Positions 1-8,839 of a DNA stretch of 64,000 nt are shown here, one piece after another. This DNA comes from JAKQIM01 sp029557965 (GTDB lineage: Bacteria > Chloroflexota > Anaerolineae > Anaerolineales > UBA4823): positions 1 through 64,000 of the forward strand of contig DAOQUL010000007.1 in assembly GCA_035341015.1 (NCBI GenBank), read 5' to 3'. Both the position numbers and the translations under genes were made by a program. The notes beneath the pieces were generated by a model. It worked only from the letters and a program-made list of their open reading frames with translations, was not told where the DNA came from and did not search any database. Within the stretch, counting starts at the first letter, position 1, and each line of letters starts with the position of its first letter.

Positions 1-72
1 TGAAGCTTTTGGCCTGTTACTCTCTGCCAAATGCCTTTCTTGAAAAAGCCATATAATTTCTGCCGCCATACC

Positions 73-101
73 TTGACAGGCCTTGCCCCCTCGGATAGAA
101 T
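73..101 (+). promoter_or_regulatory. Promoter of tRNA-Ala(CGC)
   Basis: TTGACA at 73-78 and TAGAAT at 96-101 are separated by exactly 17 nt, close to the sigma-70-type consensus. The predicted transcription start is near 108, about 10 nt before the mature tRNA 5' end. Confidence 0.8.
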
Positions 102-117
102 TACTCTTCGCTGGGAC

Positions 118-190
118 GGGCCTGTAGCGCAGTTGGGAGCGCGCTTCAATCGCACTGAAGAGGCCGAGGGTTCGAATCCCTCCAGGTCCA
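118..190 (+). tRNA. tRNA-Ala (anticodon CGC)
   Basis: The 73 nt fold as a full cloverleaf: acceptor GGGCCTG/CAGGTCC, anticodon stem CTTCA/TGAAG around loop ATCGCAC (anticodon CGC), and T-arm GAGGG-TTCGAAT-CCCTC. The acceptor carries the G3-U70 wobble pair that is the alanine identity element, and the discriminator is A. CCA is not encoded. A 9-bp hairpin without a T-run (197-217) follows the gene. Confidence 0.95.
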
Positions 191-220
191 CTGCCGGCGG
201 GTTTTCAAAAAATCCGCATG

Positions 221-249
221 TTGACGGAAGAACGGTTTGCGGGTAAAAT
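221..249 (+). promoter_or_regulatory. Promoter of tRNA-Ala(GGC), possibly also of the leuS1 T-box transcript
   Basis: TTGACG at 221-226 and TAAAAT at 244-249 have a 17-nt spacer. The start would be near 256, just before the tRNA at 268. No separate promoter is visible between the tRNA end (340) and the T-box Stem I (from about 346), so this promoter may also drive the leader and leuS1. Confidence 0.8.
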
Positions 250-267
250 ACCGTTCACAAAAATTTT

Positions 268-340
268 GGGCCCATAGCGCAGTTGGGAGCGCGTCTCAAT
301 GGCATTGAGAAGGCCGAGGGTTCGAATCCCTCTGGGTCCA
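268..340 (+). tRNA. tRNA-Ala (anticodon GGC)
   Basis: A 73-nt cloverleaf: acceptor GGGCCCA/TGGGTCC, anticodon stem TCTCA/TGAGA around ATGGCAT (anticodon GGC), T-arm GAGGG-TTCGAAT-CCCTC, discriminator A, CCA not encoded. The G3-U70 pair confirms alanine. D- and T-arms are the same as in the upstream CGC isoacceptor, so the two arose by duplication. The T-box leader begins only a few nt downstream. Confidence 0.95.
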
Positions 341-345
341 CTGAA

Positions 346-602
346 AGTCTCGCAGGAGTAGTAGATCATCTGCCAGCGAGCCAGGAGAGTGAGGTGTGAG
401 CCTGGCAAGGCACTTGCAGAGTGCCACAAGATCGAACTCGCCTGCCTGCCCTTGAGGCAAGACGCGGTGGTGAACGCTGAACAGCCTGAGCTGCCGCCGG
501 GTGCACCCGTTAGCGTGCCAACCAAGCGGTTTGTTGGTTACCAACAAACAAGCAGGGTGGTACCGCGAAGTCCCCTTCGTCCCTGTGACGGAGGGATTTT
601 TT
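346..602 (+). promoter_or_regulatory. T-box leader (leucine specifier CUC) of leuS1
   Basis: The leader has the diagnostic T-box sequence AGGGTGGTACCGCG (554-567), whose TGGT would pair with the ACCA end of uncharged tRNA. In Stem I, helices 352-356/441-445 and 364-367/430-433 enclose an internal loop with AGTA (357-360) opposite GAA (434-436), the usual S-turn. The next triplet, CTC at 437-439, is the specifier and encodes leucine, read by tRNA-Leu(GAG). Uncharged tRNA-Leu should stabilise the antiterminator and let transcription continue into leuS1. The match between specifier and downstream gene makes the call firm. Confidence 0.93.
573..602 (+). terminator. T-box intrinsic terminator
   Basis: A 9-bp stem (573-581 with 587-595, one G-U pair) and loop CCTGT are followed by A and six T (597-602). 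This is the conditional terminator that competes with the T-box antiterminator. Confidence 0.85.
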
Positions 603-635
603 GTTTAATTGACCTTATTGCGAAAGGAGGTCGCG

Positions 636-800
636 ATGAAAAAACAATTTACTCAGACATGTGATGGGGGCTGCCGCTGCCTTCTCGCGGGCCTCCTGGG
701 TCTCCTTCTGGATTGCTGTGTTCATTCAACCGTGCAAATTTTACCTGTCTTACGAAGGAGACTATCGCTATGTTTAAGCCCTATCAACCTACCGAAATAG
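636..800 (+). CDS. Leucine-rich upstream ORF (putative leader peptide) overlapping leuS1
   Basis: A 54-codon ORF begins at an ATG with a very strong Shine-Dalgarno (AAAGGAGG, 623-630) right after the T-box terminator, and runs 31 nt past the leuS1 ATG in another frame. Thirteen of 54 codons are leucine, seven of them in codons 16-25 (CTT CTC .. CTC CTG . CTC CTT CTG). The N-terminus is Cys-rich (CDGGCRC). Codons 23-25 (702-708) are perfectly complementary to the leuS1 Shine-Dalgarno, so ribosome stalling on Leu codons could open it. A small hydrophobic Cys-rich membrane protein is the alternative. Translation is likely; the regulatory role is inference. Confidence 0.65.
   Translation: MKKQFTQTCDGGCRCLLAGLLGLLLDCCVHSTVQILPVLRRRLSLCLSPINLPK
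699..763 (+). promoter_or_regulatory. Hairpin sequestering the leuS1 Shine-Dalgarno
   Basis: Bases 699-708 pair with 754-763 over 10 bp (nine Watson-Crick, one G-U). The 3' arm contains GAAGGAG, the Shine-Dalgarno of leuS1. The 5' arm is the CTC-CTT-C part of the leucine codon run of the upstream ORF. A ribosome stalled at the first Leu codons (681-698) would cover the 5' arm and free the leuS1 start. Confidence 0.6.
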
Positions 801-3229
801 AACCGCGCTGGCAAGCCCGCTGGGAATCCAGCGGCCTGTACCGCGCTGCACAGGGCGATACCCGCCCCAAGTATTACTGCCTGGATTTCTTCCCCTACCC
901 ATCGGGTGAGGGCTTGCACGTGGGCCACTGCCGCAATTATGTGCCCACTGATGTGGTGTCGCGCTATAAGCGCATGCGGGGGTATAACGTGCTGCATCCC
1001 ATGGGCTGGGATGCCTTCGGCGAACCAGCCGAGCAATATGCGGTTGCACACGGGGTTCACCCGCGCATCACCACAGACCGTAACACGGCCAATTTCCGCC
1101 GCCAGATGACGATTATTGGCAAGAGTATTGACTGGGAACGTGAGATTGATTCATCACACCCGGCGTACTACCGCTGGACGCAGTGGTTCTTCTTGATGCT
1201 GTACCGGCGTGGCCTGGCCTATCGCGATACCAATTGGCAGTGGTGGTGCCCAACCTGCCAGACAACCCTATCCAGCCACGAGATTATGGATGGCGTGTGC
1301 TGGCGCGGACATTCTGGCGTAACGCGCCGCCAGGTTCCGGCCTGGTACTTCCGCATCACCGCTTACGCCGATGAGCTGATCACCGGCCTGGATGAGATCG
1401 ATTGGCCTGAACCGGTCAAGGCTATGCAGCGCAACTGGATTGGCCGTTCAGAAGGCTGTGAGATTGTCTTCTACAGTCAAGCCGGTGATGCCCTGCCGGT
1501 TTTCACTACCCGCCCCGATACCGTCTTTGGGGTTACCTTCTTTGTGTTGGCTCCCGAACATCCCCTGGTTGCAAAGTTGACCACGCATCAGCAACGTGCC
1601 GCGGTTGAGGCTTATATTGCCGATGCGCTGCGCCAGAGCGAGCTGGATCGTTCATCTGAGAGCCGCCCTAAAACGGGGGTTTTCACCGGGGCATACGCTA
1701 CCAATCCGCTGAGCGGTGACCAGGTGCCGGTGTGGGTTGGCGACTACGTGTTAGGTTCTTACGGTGCCGGCGCCGTGATGGGCGTCCCGGCTCACGATCA
1801 GCGCGACTTTGAGTTTGCGCACCAGTATGCTCTGCCCATCAGGCCTGTGATCGCCCCAGATGCTGTCGCCGGCAGTGGTACTGAGATGACCGAGGCCTAC
1901 CCTGGAGATGGGGTGCTGGTCAATTCGGGCCCCTATAATGGCCTGCCCAACCGCCAGGCTGCGCCGCGCATCGCTGCCGACCTGGCAAAGCAAGGCCGGG
2001 GCGGACCAAAGGTGCAATACCGCATGCGCGACTGGCTGATCAGCCGCCAGCGCTATTGGGGCACTCCCATCCCCATTGTCTACTGCCCTGGGTGTGGCGA
2101 GCAACCTGTGCCTGAGGTAGAACTGCCCGTGCTGCTGCCCGAAATGACCAACTTCCAGCCGGATGGCAGCGGTCGTTCTCCGCTGGCGCGCGTGCCAGAG
2201 TATGTGAACACCCAATGCCCGCGCTGCGGCGGCCCGGCCCAACGCGAGACAGATACCATGGGCGGATTTGCCTGCTCCTCCTGGTATTTCTTGCGTTTCA
2301 CCAGCCCAGGCTTCCACCAGGGTCCGTTTGATCCCGAGGCTGTGCGCTATTGGATGCCGGTAGACCTGTACGTGGGCGGTACTGAACATGCCGTCTTGCA
2401 CCTGCTGTATTCCCGCTTTTGGGTCAAGGTGATGGCAGATGAAGGCCTGGTGCCTTTCCGCGAACCTTTCCAGAAGCTGATGAACCAGGGCCAACTAATG
2501 GGCCCAGACGGCCACCGCATGGCGAAGTCGCGTGGCAACGTGATCACCCCCGACGCCATGGTCGAGACCTACGGGGCAGATGCCCTGCGCGTCTACAGCA
2601 TGTTCATGGCGCCCTTTGATCAAGAGATTACCTGGAGCATGAAAGGGATCAGTGGGGCGCGGCGTTTTTTGAACCGCACCTGGAATCTGGTGGGCGAAAC
2701 CTGGGCCGCCAGCGCGGCCGCCAGCAGCCAGGACCCCGCCCTGGAGCGCGCCTTGCACCAGACGATCCGGGCTGTGACCGAGCGCATCGAAACCTTCCGT
2801 TTCAACACCATGGTCTCCGCGTTGATGGAATTCGTCAACACCCTGGCAGAGCGCCAGCGAACCGGTCATTGGCACACGGCAACCTACCACCAGGCGTTAG
2901 AAACCTTGCTGGTGCTGATGGCCCCTGCCGCGCCGTATTTCACGGAAGAGCTGTGGAGTCTGACCGGACATGAAGCCAGCGTGCACCAACAACCCTGGCC
3001 CACCTGGCAAGAGGCTTGTTTGCAAGATCGCCAGGCGGAGGTGGCTGTGCAGGTCAATGGCCGCCTGCGAGACGTGCTGGTGGTGCCGGCTGCGGCCAGC
3101 CAGGCTGAAGTGCATGCCAAAGCCCTGGAAAGTGCCCGGGTTCAGCAGCACCTGGCTGGGCAGACGCTGGTTAAAGTGATCTATGTGCCGGGGCGCATCT
3201 TGAACATCGTCGTCCGGCCTGGAAAGTGA
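770..3229 (+). CDS. leuS: Leucyl-tRNA synthetase, copy 1 (T-box controlled)
   Basis: Class I synthetase of 819 aa that charges tRNA-Leu in the cytoplasm. Visible motifs are HVGH (residues 50-53, HIGH signature), the CP1 editing core TTRPDT and GVPAHDQRDFEF with its conserved Asp (about 339-346), two Cys-containing zinc-knuckle regions, and RMAKS (583-587, a KMSKS variant). Editing residues look intact, so it is not obviously a degraded copy. The ATG at 770 follows GAAGGAG (754-760). It differs strongly from the second leuS 83 nt downstream, so the pair are old paralogues. Expression should rise on leucine starvation through the T-box and probably the upstream ORF. Confidence 0.93.
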   Translation: MFKPYQPTEIEPRWQARWESSGLYRAAQGDTRPKYYCLDFFPYPSGEGLHVGHCRNYVPTDVVSRYKRMRGYNVLHPMGWDAFGEPAEQYAVAHGVHPRITTDRNTANFRRQMTIIGKSIDWEREIDSSHPAYYRWTQWFFLMLYRRGLAYRDTNWQWWCPTCQTTLSSHEIMDGVCWRGHSGVTRRQVPAWYFRITAYADELITGLDEIDWPEPVKAMQRNWIGRSEGCEIVFYSQAGDALPVFTTRPDTVFGVTFFVLAPEHPLVAKLTTHQQRAAVEAYIADALRQSELDRSSESRPKTGVFTGAYATNPLSGDQVPVWVGDYVLGSYGAGAVMGVPAHDQRDFEFAHQYALPIRPVIAPDAVAGSGTEMTEAYPGDGVLVNSGPYNGLPNRQAAPRIAADLAKQGRGGPKVQYRMRDWLISRQRYWGTPIPIVYCPGCGEQPVPEVELPVLLPEMTNFQPDGSGRSPLARVPEYVNTQCPRCGGPAQRETDTMGGFACSSWYFLRFTSPGFHQGPFDPEAVRYWMPVDLYVGGTEHAVLHLLYSRFWVKVMADEGLVPFREPFQKLMNQGQLMGPDGHRMAKSRGNVITPDAMVETYGADALRVYSMFMAPFDQEITWSMKGISGARRFLNRTWNLVGETWAASAAASSQDPALERALHQTIRAVTERIETFRFNTMVSALMEFVNTLAERQRTGHWHTATYHQALETLLVLMAPAAPYFTEELWSLTGHEASVHQQPWPTWQEACLQDRQAEVAVQVNGRLRDVLVVPAAASQAEVHAKALESARVQQHLAGQTLVKVIYVPGRILNIVVRPGK

Positions 3230-3270
3230 TGGGAGCAGTGGCAAATGTCCCCTGAAACGCGAAGAATGGT

Positions 3271-3276
3271 TATAAT
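3271..3276 (+). promoter_or_regulatory. Possible -10 box for leuS2
   Basis: A perfect TATAAT lies in the 83-nt gap between the two leuS genes, 36 nt before the leuS2 ATG. No convincing -35 is seen at 16-18 nt. If active, it would give leuS2 expression independent of the T-box. Confidence 0.4.
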
Positions 3277-3312
3277 CTTAGAGAAGCAATCACACTGCAG
3301 TGGAGAAGAAGA

Positions 3313-6102
3313 ATGACCGATACGTTGATCTATAACCCGGCTGAGATCGAGCCGAAATGGCAAGAAAAATGGGATGCTGATGGGCTGTACCATTCCAACA
3401 TTGATCCGAACAAGCCCAAGCACTACGCCCTGACCATGCTCCCTTATCCCTCGGGTGATTTGCACATTGGGCATTGGTATGCCATGACTCCCTCTGACGC
3501 GCGCGCCCGTTATATGCGCATGCGCGGTTACAATGTGCTCTTCCCAATGGGTTTCGACGCCTTTGGCCTGCCTGCCGAGAATGCCGCCATCAAGCGGGGT
3601 ATCCATCCTAAGAAATGGACATACAAGAATATCGAAAATATGCGCCGCCAGCTCCGCAGCATGGGCGCGATGTATGATTGGCGCCGCGAAGCGGTTTCTG
3701 CCGACCCAGAGTATTACCATTGGACCCAGTGGTTTTTCATCCAGCTTTACAAACACGGTTTGGCTTACCGCAAGCAGTCGCCGGTGGATTTTTGCCCCAC
3801 CTGCAACACCACCCTGGCCCGTGAGCAGGTGTGGGGCGACGACCGGCATTGTGAACGTTGCGGCACCCCGGTGATCAAGCGGGATCTCGACCAATGGTTC
3901 TTCCGCACCACCAGGTATGCAGACGAACTGTTGGATTATTCGCCGCTCGATTGGCCTGACCGTGTCAAAACCCTTCAGACCAACTGGATTGGACGCAGTG
4001 AGGGTGCATCGGTGATCTTCACCACCGAGCAGGGCGATCAGTTAGAAGTGTTCACCACCCGCCCAGATACCCTGTGGGGCGCCACCTTCATGGTGCTGGC
4101 TCCCGAGCATCCCTTGGTGGAAAAGCTGACCAGCCCCGAGCAGAAGGCGGCGGTTGCCGAGTACCGGCTTCAGGCCTCTCGGCAGACGGATATCCAGCGC
4201 GAGGCCACCGATAAAGAAAAGACTGGCGAATTCACCGGCGGCTATGCCATCAACCCGGTCAATGGCAAACGCATTCCCATCTGGATTGCCGACTATGTCT
4301 TGATGACCTATGGCACGGGTGCCATCATGGCTGTGCCCGCCCACGATGAGCGCGACTTTGCCTTTGCAGTCAAGTTTGGCCTGCCCATCATTCCCGTCAT
4401 CGACCGGATGGATGGCGTGAGCAAGAGCTTTGTCTTCCCTGGCTCGGTCAAGCCCGGCTTTGCCGAAGCCCTCCAGCATGCGGGCATCGCCTTTACCACC
4501 GGGCAGGTGGGCGACCTGGGCGAAGGTTTATTCGTGACCCTGAACCGCCAGCAGGTGGATGCTTATGTTGTCTTGATGTGCCAGTACTTGCTGGATGGCA
4601 GTTGGAATGAGGTGGTCGGCTCGGCCTGGAAGTTCATCTTCAGCGACGGGTCGGTCATGGACCTGGATTCGGTCGAGGCTGACCAGGCCATCTTGGCTCG
4701 CTGCAAGGCCATTTATCCGCCTGTCAGTGCAAACCGTACGGTGATGGAAATGCTCAACACCATGCCCTTCTATCGTGACGTGTTGTTCCATGCCGATTAC
4801 GGTGCCATGCTCCATTCGGGCGAGTTCAGCGGCACGCCAGGCGAGTCGGCCAAGCGGAAAGTCACCCAATGGTTGCTAGAACGCAAAGCCGGCGATTTTG
4901 CCATCAACTATAAACTGCGCGATTGGCTGATCAGCCGCCAGCGGTATTGGGGCGCGCCGATCCCCATGGTTTACTGCCAATCTTGCGGCTGGAACCCCGT
5001 GCCGGAAGATCAACTGCCGGTGCTGCTGCCCGACGATGTCGAGTGGCGGCCAACGGGCGAATCGCCGCTCAAGCTGCATCCCACCTGGGCCAAGACCACC
5101 TGCCCATGCTGCGGCCAGCCTGCCCAGCGCGAGACGGACACCATGGACACTTTTATGTGTTCATCATGGTATCACTTGCGCTACCTCAGCCCGAAGTATG
5201 ACAAAGGCCCCTTCGATCCGGCCGAATACGCTTACTGGATGCCAGTGGACACCTATACCGGCGGCATTGAGCATGCCAACATGCACCTGATCTACACCCG
5301 TTTCTTCCACAAAGCGGGGCGCGATATGGGCATCACCAGCGGCCCTGAGCCCATGATCCAACTGCGCAACCAGGGCATGGTGCTGGGCGAGGACAACGAG
5401 AAGATGTCTAAGAGCCGCGGCAACGTGGTGGCCCCTGATGCCCTGGTGAAGCGTTATGGCGCAGACACGGTGCGTGCTTATCTGATGTTCTTTGCGCGCT
5501 GGGATATGGGCGCCCCATGGAATAGCAGCGGCATTGAAGGCTCGGTGCGTTGGGTGCGGCGGGTGTGGGCGCTGCTGACCGAACCGGCTGTCAAGGGCAA
5601 TCCAGATGTCGAGATACGGCGTGCCCTGCGCCGTAAGGTTCACCAAACGCTTAAGCGCCTGACCCATGACTTCGAGGAATTTGAATTTAATACCATTGTT
5701 TCGGGTCTGATGGAGCTTTTAAATGAAATGTACAAGGCTCGTGAAGGCGGGGCGGCAGGTACGCCAGAATGGGATGAGGCGGTTCGTTTATACTTGCTGA
5801 TGATGGCCCCGGTTACGCCGCATGTGGCCGAAGAACTGTGGGCCCGGCAAGGCCACCCGTATTCCATCCATACCCAGCCGTGGCCGGCGGTTGATGAAGC
5901 TGCCGCCGCCGAGGAAGAAATCACCTTGGTGGTGCAAGTCAACGGCAAGCTGCGCGACCGCATCACGGTGCCGGTGGGAATTGGTGACGAGGATGCTAAG
6001 ACGGCTGCAATGGCGAGTGAAGTGATCCAAAAATTCTTGGAAGGCAAGTCGCCGCGTAAGGTGATTGTGGTACCGGGCAAATTGGTCAATATCGTGCTAT
6101 AG
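3313..6102 (+). CDS. leuS: Leucyl-tRNA synthetase, copy 2 (canonical signatures, large insertion)
   Basis: Leucyl-tRNA synthetase of 929 aa with textbook HIGH (51-54) and KMSKS (697-701) motifs, two CxxC zinc knuckles, and CP1 editing motifs TTRPDT and AVPAHDERDF (about 340). Between the editing motif and the NYKLRDW segment (532) there are about 190 residues; the first leuS has about 78 in the equivalent interval. This implies an extra domain of roughly 105-115 residues near 376-490, which explains the unusual length. The Shine-Dalgarno is GGAGAAGAA just upstream of the ATG. This is probably the housekeeping enzyme, with copy 1 as the starvation-induced one; that division is inference. Confidence 0.94.
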   Translation: MTDTLIYNPAEIEPKWQEKWDADGLYHSNIDPNKPKHYALTMLPYPSGDLHIGHWYAMTPSDARARYMRMRGYNVLFPMGFDAFGLPAENAAIKRGIHPKKWTYKNIENMRRQLRSMGAMYDWRREAVSADPEYYHWTQWFFIQLYKHGLAYRKQSPVDFCPTCNTTLAREQVWGDDRHCERCGTPVIKRDLDQWFFRTTRYADELLDYSPLDWPDRVKTLQTNWIGRSEGASVIFTTEQGDQLEVFTTRPDTLWGATFMVLAPEHPLVEKLTSPEQKAAVAEYRLQASRQTDIQREATDKEKTGEFTGGYAINPVNGKRIPIWIADYVLMTYGTGAIMAVPAHDERDFAFAVKFGLPIIPVIDRMDGVSKSFVFPGSVKPGFAEALQHAGIAFTTGQVGDLGEGLFVTLNRQQVDAYVVLMCQYLLDGSWNEVVGSAWKFIFSDGSVMDLDSVEADQAILARCKAIYPPVSANRTVMEMLNTMPFYRDVLFHADYGAMLHSGEFSGTPGESAKRKVTQWLLERKAGDFAINYKLRDWLISRQRYWGAPIPMVYCQSCGWNPVPEDQLPVLLPDDVEWRPTGESPLKLHPTWAKTTCPCCGQPAQRETDTMDTFMCSSWYHLRYLSPKYDKGPFDPAEYAYWMPVDTYTGGIEHANMHLIYTRFFHKAGRDMGITSGPEPMIQLRNQGMVLGEDNEKMSKSRGNVVAPDALVKRYGADTVRAYLMFFARWDMGAPWNSSGIEGSVRWVRRVWALLTEPAVKGNPDVEIRRALRRKVHQTLKRLTHDFEEFEFNTIVSGLMELLNEMYKAREGGAAGTPEWDEAVRLYLLMMAPVTPHVAEELWARQGHPYSIHTQPWPAVDEAAAAEEEITLVVQVNGKLRDRITVPVGIGDEDAKTAAMASEVIQKFLEGKSPRKVIVVPGKLVNIVL

Positions 6103-6144
6103 GTTTGAACCTGGCCTGCGGGCTGGACGTAAATCATTAAGGCA

Positions 6145-6183
6145 GGGGTGATACAGGCGCACAAAACCTACCTGTGTCACCCC
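6145..6183 (+). other. Strong hairpin upstream of the transglutaminase gene
   Basis: A 13-bp inverted repeat (6145-6157 with 6171-6183, one G-U pair, 13-nt loop) ends just before the GAGGA ribosome-binding site (6186-6190) of the next gene. No T-run follows, so it is not a standard terminator. It may be an mRNA 3' stabiliser for leuS2 or a translational control element. Confidence 0.5.
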
Positions 6184-6195
6184 TTGAGGAACCTT

Positions 6196-8610
6196 ATGGC
6201 GCATACAATAGAAAAAGATAAGAAGCTTCGCTGGTGGGATTTGTTGTCGGCGCTGTTGTTGCTTGCCGCTTTGTGCTGCGCCGCGGGCCGCTTGATATCC
6301 ACTCGTTGGACCGAAAACCTGGGCCTGACGATGGGGCTTGCGTGCCTGGGCCTGGTATTGGGCCTGATGTTGGGGCAGAGCATTTTCTCCCGCGGCCTTC
6401 CTTTCTTATTCAGCCTTGCTTATGGTGCCATCCTGATACCCTGGCAGTTGGGCATATCGCTGGGATTGCGGATCAGTTGGGTCGAGCGCCTGTATAACAT
6501 GCGCGGCCGCTTGGGGATCATCATTAACGAACTGATCCAACGCGAGCCAGTGACCGATAACATGCTTTTCTTGACCTTGATGGCTGCCCTCTTCTGGTTT
6601 TTGAGTGTCTACGCGGGTTATACGCTGGTTCGTCACGGCAATCCCTGGTTGGCGGTTTTCCCGGGCGGCCTGACGGCTCTGGTCATCCATTCCTTTGATC
6701 CATTGCTGCTCCGTCGTTCTTGGTTCCTGGCGGCTTACCTCTTCTTCGCTTTGATGTTGGTGGCGCGCCTGGCCTACTTAAAAAGACGCCAGGCCTGGGT
6801 GCGCTCGCACACCCACCTTCCAATGGATATGGGCCTGGATTGGACCCGCTTTGCAGTGCTGGTTGTGGCGGTTTTATTGATCTTCTCGTGGAATGCGCCT
6901 GTGTTCTCGAGTACCTTGCGCCCTGTGGCCGAATTATGGCAAGAAGCCAGCCGGCCCTGGCTCAGCTTGAAGGATCGCTTCGGATTCGCATTTGCCTCCC
7001 TGCGTGCTTCGGTTGGGCTGGTATCGGATATGTACGGCGACAGCATGACCTTGGGCCGCGGCAATCCTTTGTCTGACCAGGTGGTTTTTGATGTCGAAGC
7101 CCCCTTTGTCACCCCTGGCGGGGTTCGTCTTTACTGGCGGGCGCGTGTTTATGGGATGTATGTCAATGGCACATGGGTCAACACCCTTTCTGAAACGCGC
7201 CCCTTCAGCGCCGAAAGCATGGATCTTCACCAGACGGGTGAAAAGCTGCGCACGACGGCTGAGTTTACCTTTTACCCCTATGATGTCATCTCAATCCTGA
7301 TGCTTCCCCCTCAGCCTTTGTGGGTTAGTCGCCCGGGCGAGATGGTGTTGGGAAGCAATCCGGATGGCACAGTAGATGTGGGCTTTTTCCAGGCCGATCC
7401 CTTTGTCCGTCCGGGTGAGCGGTACCGGGTGCGCTCTTCGCTCAGTGCGGTCACGATCTCTGCCTTGCGTACTGCCGGCAGCGATTACCCCGATTGGGTG
7501 GTTGACCGTTACTTGCAGCTTCCTACCGATATCACACCCCGCACGCGCGAGCTGGCGCATCAAATTGCGGGGCAGTTGGATAACCCGTATGATATTGCGC
7601 AGGCGGTCACCGATTATTTGCGCAACAATATCAATTACACACAAACCGTGCCTGAGGTACCAGCCGGACAAGAACGGGTCGATTGGTTCTTGTTCGACCA
7701 CCGCGAAGGCTTTTGCAATTATTATGCCTCGGCTGAGGTGGTCTTGCTGCGTTCCCTGGGCATTCCGGCGCGCCTGGCTGTGGGATACGCCCAGGGCGAA
7801 CGCCGTATCGACGCCGCCACCAAGGCCACCCCCGGCCCTGACGAAGGCCCTTCTCCGGCTCTCGAAAACAAGCCGGCGACTTATGTGGTGCGCCAGAGGG
7901 ATGCTCACGCCTGGCCTGAGGTCTTCTTCCCTGGCATCGGGTGGATTGAATTTGAGCCTACTACCGCTCAGATCCCGCTGGCAAGGCCCCAGGGAGAGGC
8001 GATGACCGACAATACTCCCGAAGAAACTCCCAGGTCGCCCAGGCGGGATCAATTTGAGCAGCTTGAGCCTCCTTATCAACCTTTGGATACTGAAGACCTG
8101 TCTGTGCAGACCAGCATACCGTGGACCCCGCGCCTGGTTGCATTGCTGGTCTTGTTGGTGGTCGCCGTTGTGTTGTTGGCCTTGCTGCTTTGGAATGTGC
8201 GCCGCGGCTTTCGGGTTGCCCAATACCTTGAACGCGTGTGGGATCGCCTGCCGGGGCAGATCGAACAGGGCTTGCTGCGCCTGGGTGTCCGCCCGCCTGC
8301 TTTTCTCAAGCGCTGGACTGCCTATGCAGCCCTGCCGCCTCTGACCCGTGCTTATCTTGAAATCAACCGCTCCCTGAATCGCCTGGGCTATCCTCCTGCT
8401 ATGCACGATACGCCTGCCGAACGCGTGGAGTCCCTGGCCGTCCACTTGCCGCCTGCCGCCATCCCGGCCGATGTTTTGCTGGCCAATTATCACGCCTCCA
8501 TCTATAGCCCTAATCCCCCCGATCCGGGCCGGGCTTTGGAGGCCAGCAAAGAGGTGCGCAGGCTTTCTTACCGGGCCTTGCTCGATCGCTGGCTGGCGCG
8601 TTTCCGTTGA
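6196..8610 (+). CDS. TgpA-type transglutaminase-like membrane protein
   Basis: Protein of 804 aa. The N-terminus holds several membrane helices (about residues 12-250), followed by an extracytoplasmic region with a transglutaminase core: GFCNYYASAE (Cys507), DAHAWPEVF (His571) and WIEFEPT, where Glu587 occupies the usual Asp position of the triad. One more membrane helix follows (about 640-665), then a cytoplasmic DUF4129-like tail. This is the DUF3488/transglutaminase/DUF4129 layout. Start ATG 6196 is preferred over upstream codons because of the GAGGA site 5 nt before it. Substrates of the family are poorly known; a role in envelope or peptide processing is only a guess. Confidence 0.85.
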   Translation: MAHTIEKDKKLRWWDLLSALLLLAALCCAAGRLISTRWTENLGLTMGLACLGLVLGLMLGQSIFSRGLPFLFSLAYGAILIPWQLGISLGLRISWVERLYNMRGRLGIIINELIQREPVTDNMLFLTLMAALFWFLSVYAGYTLVRHGNPWLAVFPGGLTALVIHSFDPLLLRRSWFLAAYLFFALMLVARLAYLKRRQAWVRSHTHLPMDMGLDWTRFAVLVVAVLLIFSWNAPVFSSTLRPVAELWQEASRPWLSLKDRFGFAFASLRASVGLVSDMYGDSMTLGRGNPLSDQVVFDVEAPFVTPGGVRLYWRARVYGMYVNGTWVNTLSETRPFSAESMDLHQTGEKLRTTAEFTFYPYDVISILMLPPQPLWVSRPGEMVLGSNPDGTVDVGFFQADPFVRPGERYRVRSSLSAVTISALRTAGSDYPDWVVDRYLQLPTDITPRTRELAHQIAGQLDNPYDIAQAVTDYLRNNINYTQTVPEVPAGQERVDWFLFDHREGFCNYYASAEVVLLRSLGIPARLAVGYAQGERRIDAATKATPGPDEGPSPALENKPATYVVRQRDAHAWPEVFFPGIGWIEFEPTTAQIPLARPQGEAMTDNTPEETPRSPRRDQFEQLEPPYQPLDTEDLSVQTSIPWTPRLVALLVLLVVAVVLLALLLWNVRRGFRVAQYLERVWDRLPGQIEQGLLRLGVRPPAFLKRWTAYAALPPLTRAYLEINRSLNRLGYPPAMHDTPAERVESLAVHLPPAAIPADVLLANYHASIYSPNPPDPGRALEASKEVRRLSYRALLDRWLARFR

Positions 8611-8682
8611 TCATAGCTTCGCTCGAGTGAAGCAAATGATTGACTTCGGGCTTTTTCATCGCTACGCTGTTAGAATCTGACG

Positions 8683-8688
8683 TATAAT
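8683..8688 (+). promoter_or_regulatory. Possible -10 box upstream of the adenylate cyclase gene
   Basis: TATAAT lies in the 229-nt gap before the cyclase gene, without a recognisable -35. The leader to the chosen ATG would be about 145 nt. A short imperfect hairpin (8617-8634) after the transglutaminase stop is the only other structure seen in this gap. Confidence 0.4.
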
Positions 8689-8839
8689 TCATTCAAGCGT
8701 GCTTTTGTCAGGTTGGCAGCTTAAATGCTGAATTTTTGCTTTTATCTTTCTGTTGTCGGTACAGCCTTGTGCGCAGCCAATGGCACTGGTTTGGGTGGCC
8801 AAAGCTGTTACGATAACTGCGTTAGATTTTGAGGTTGCT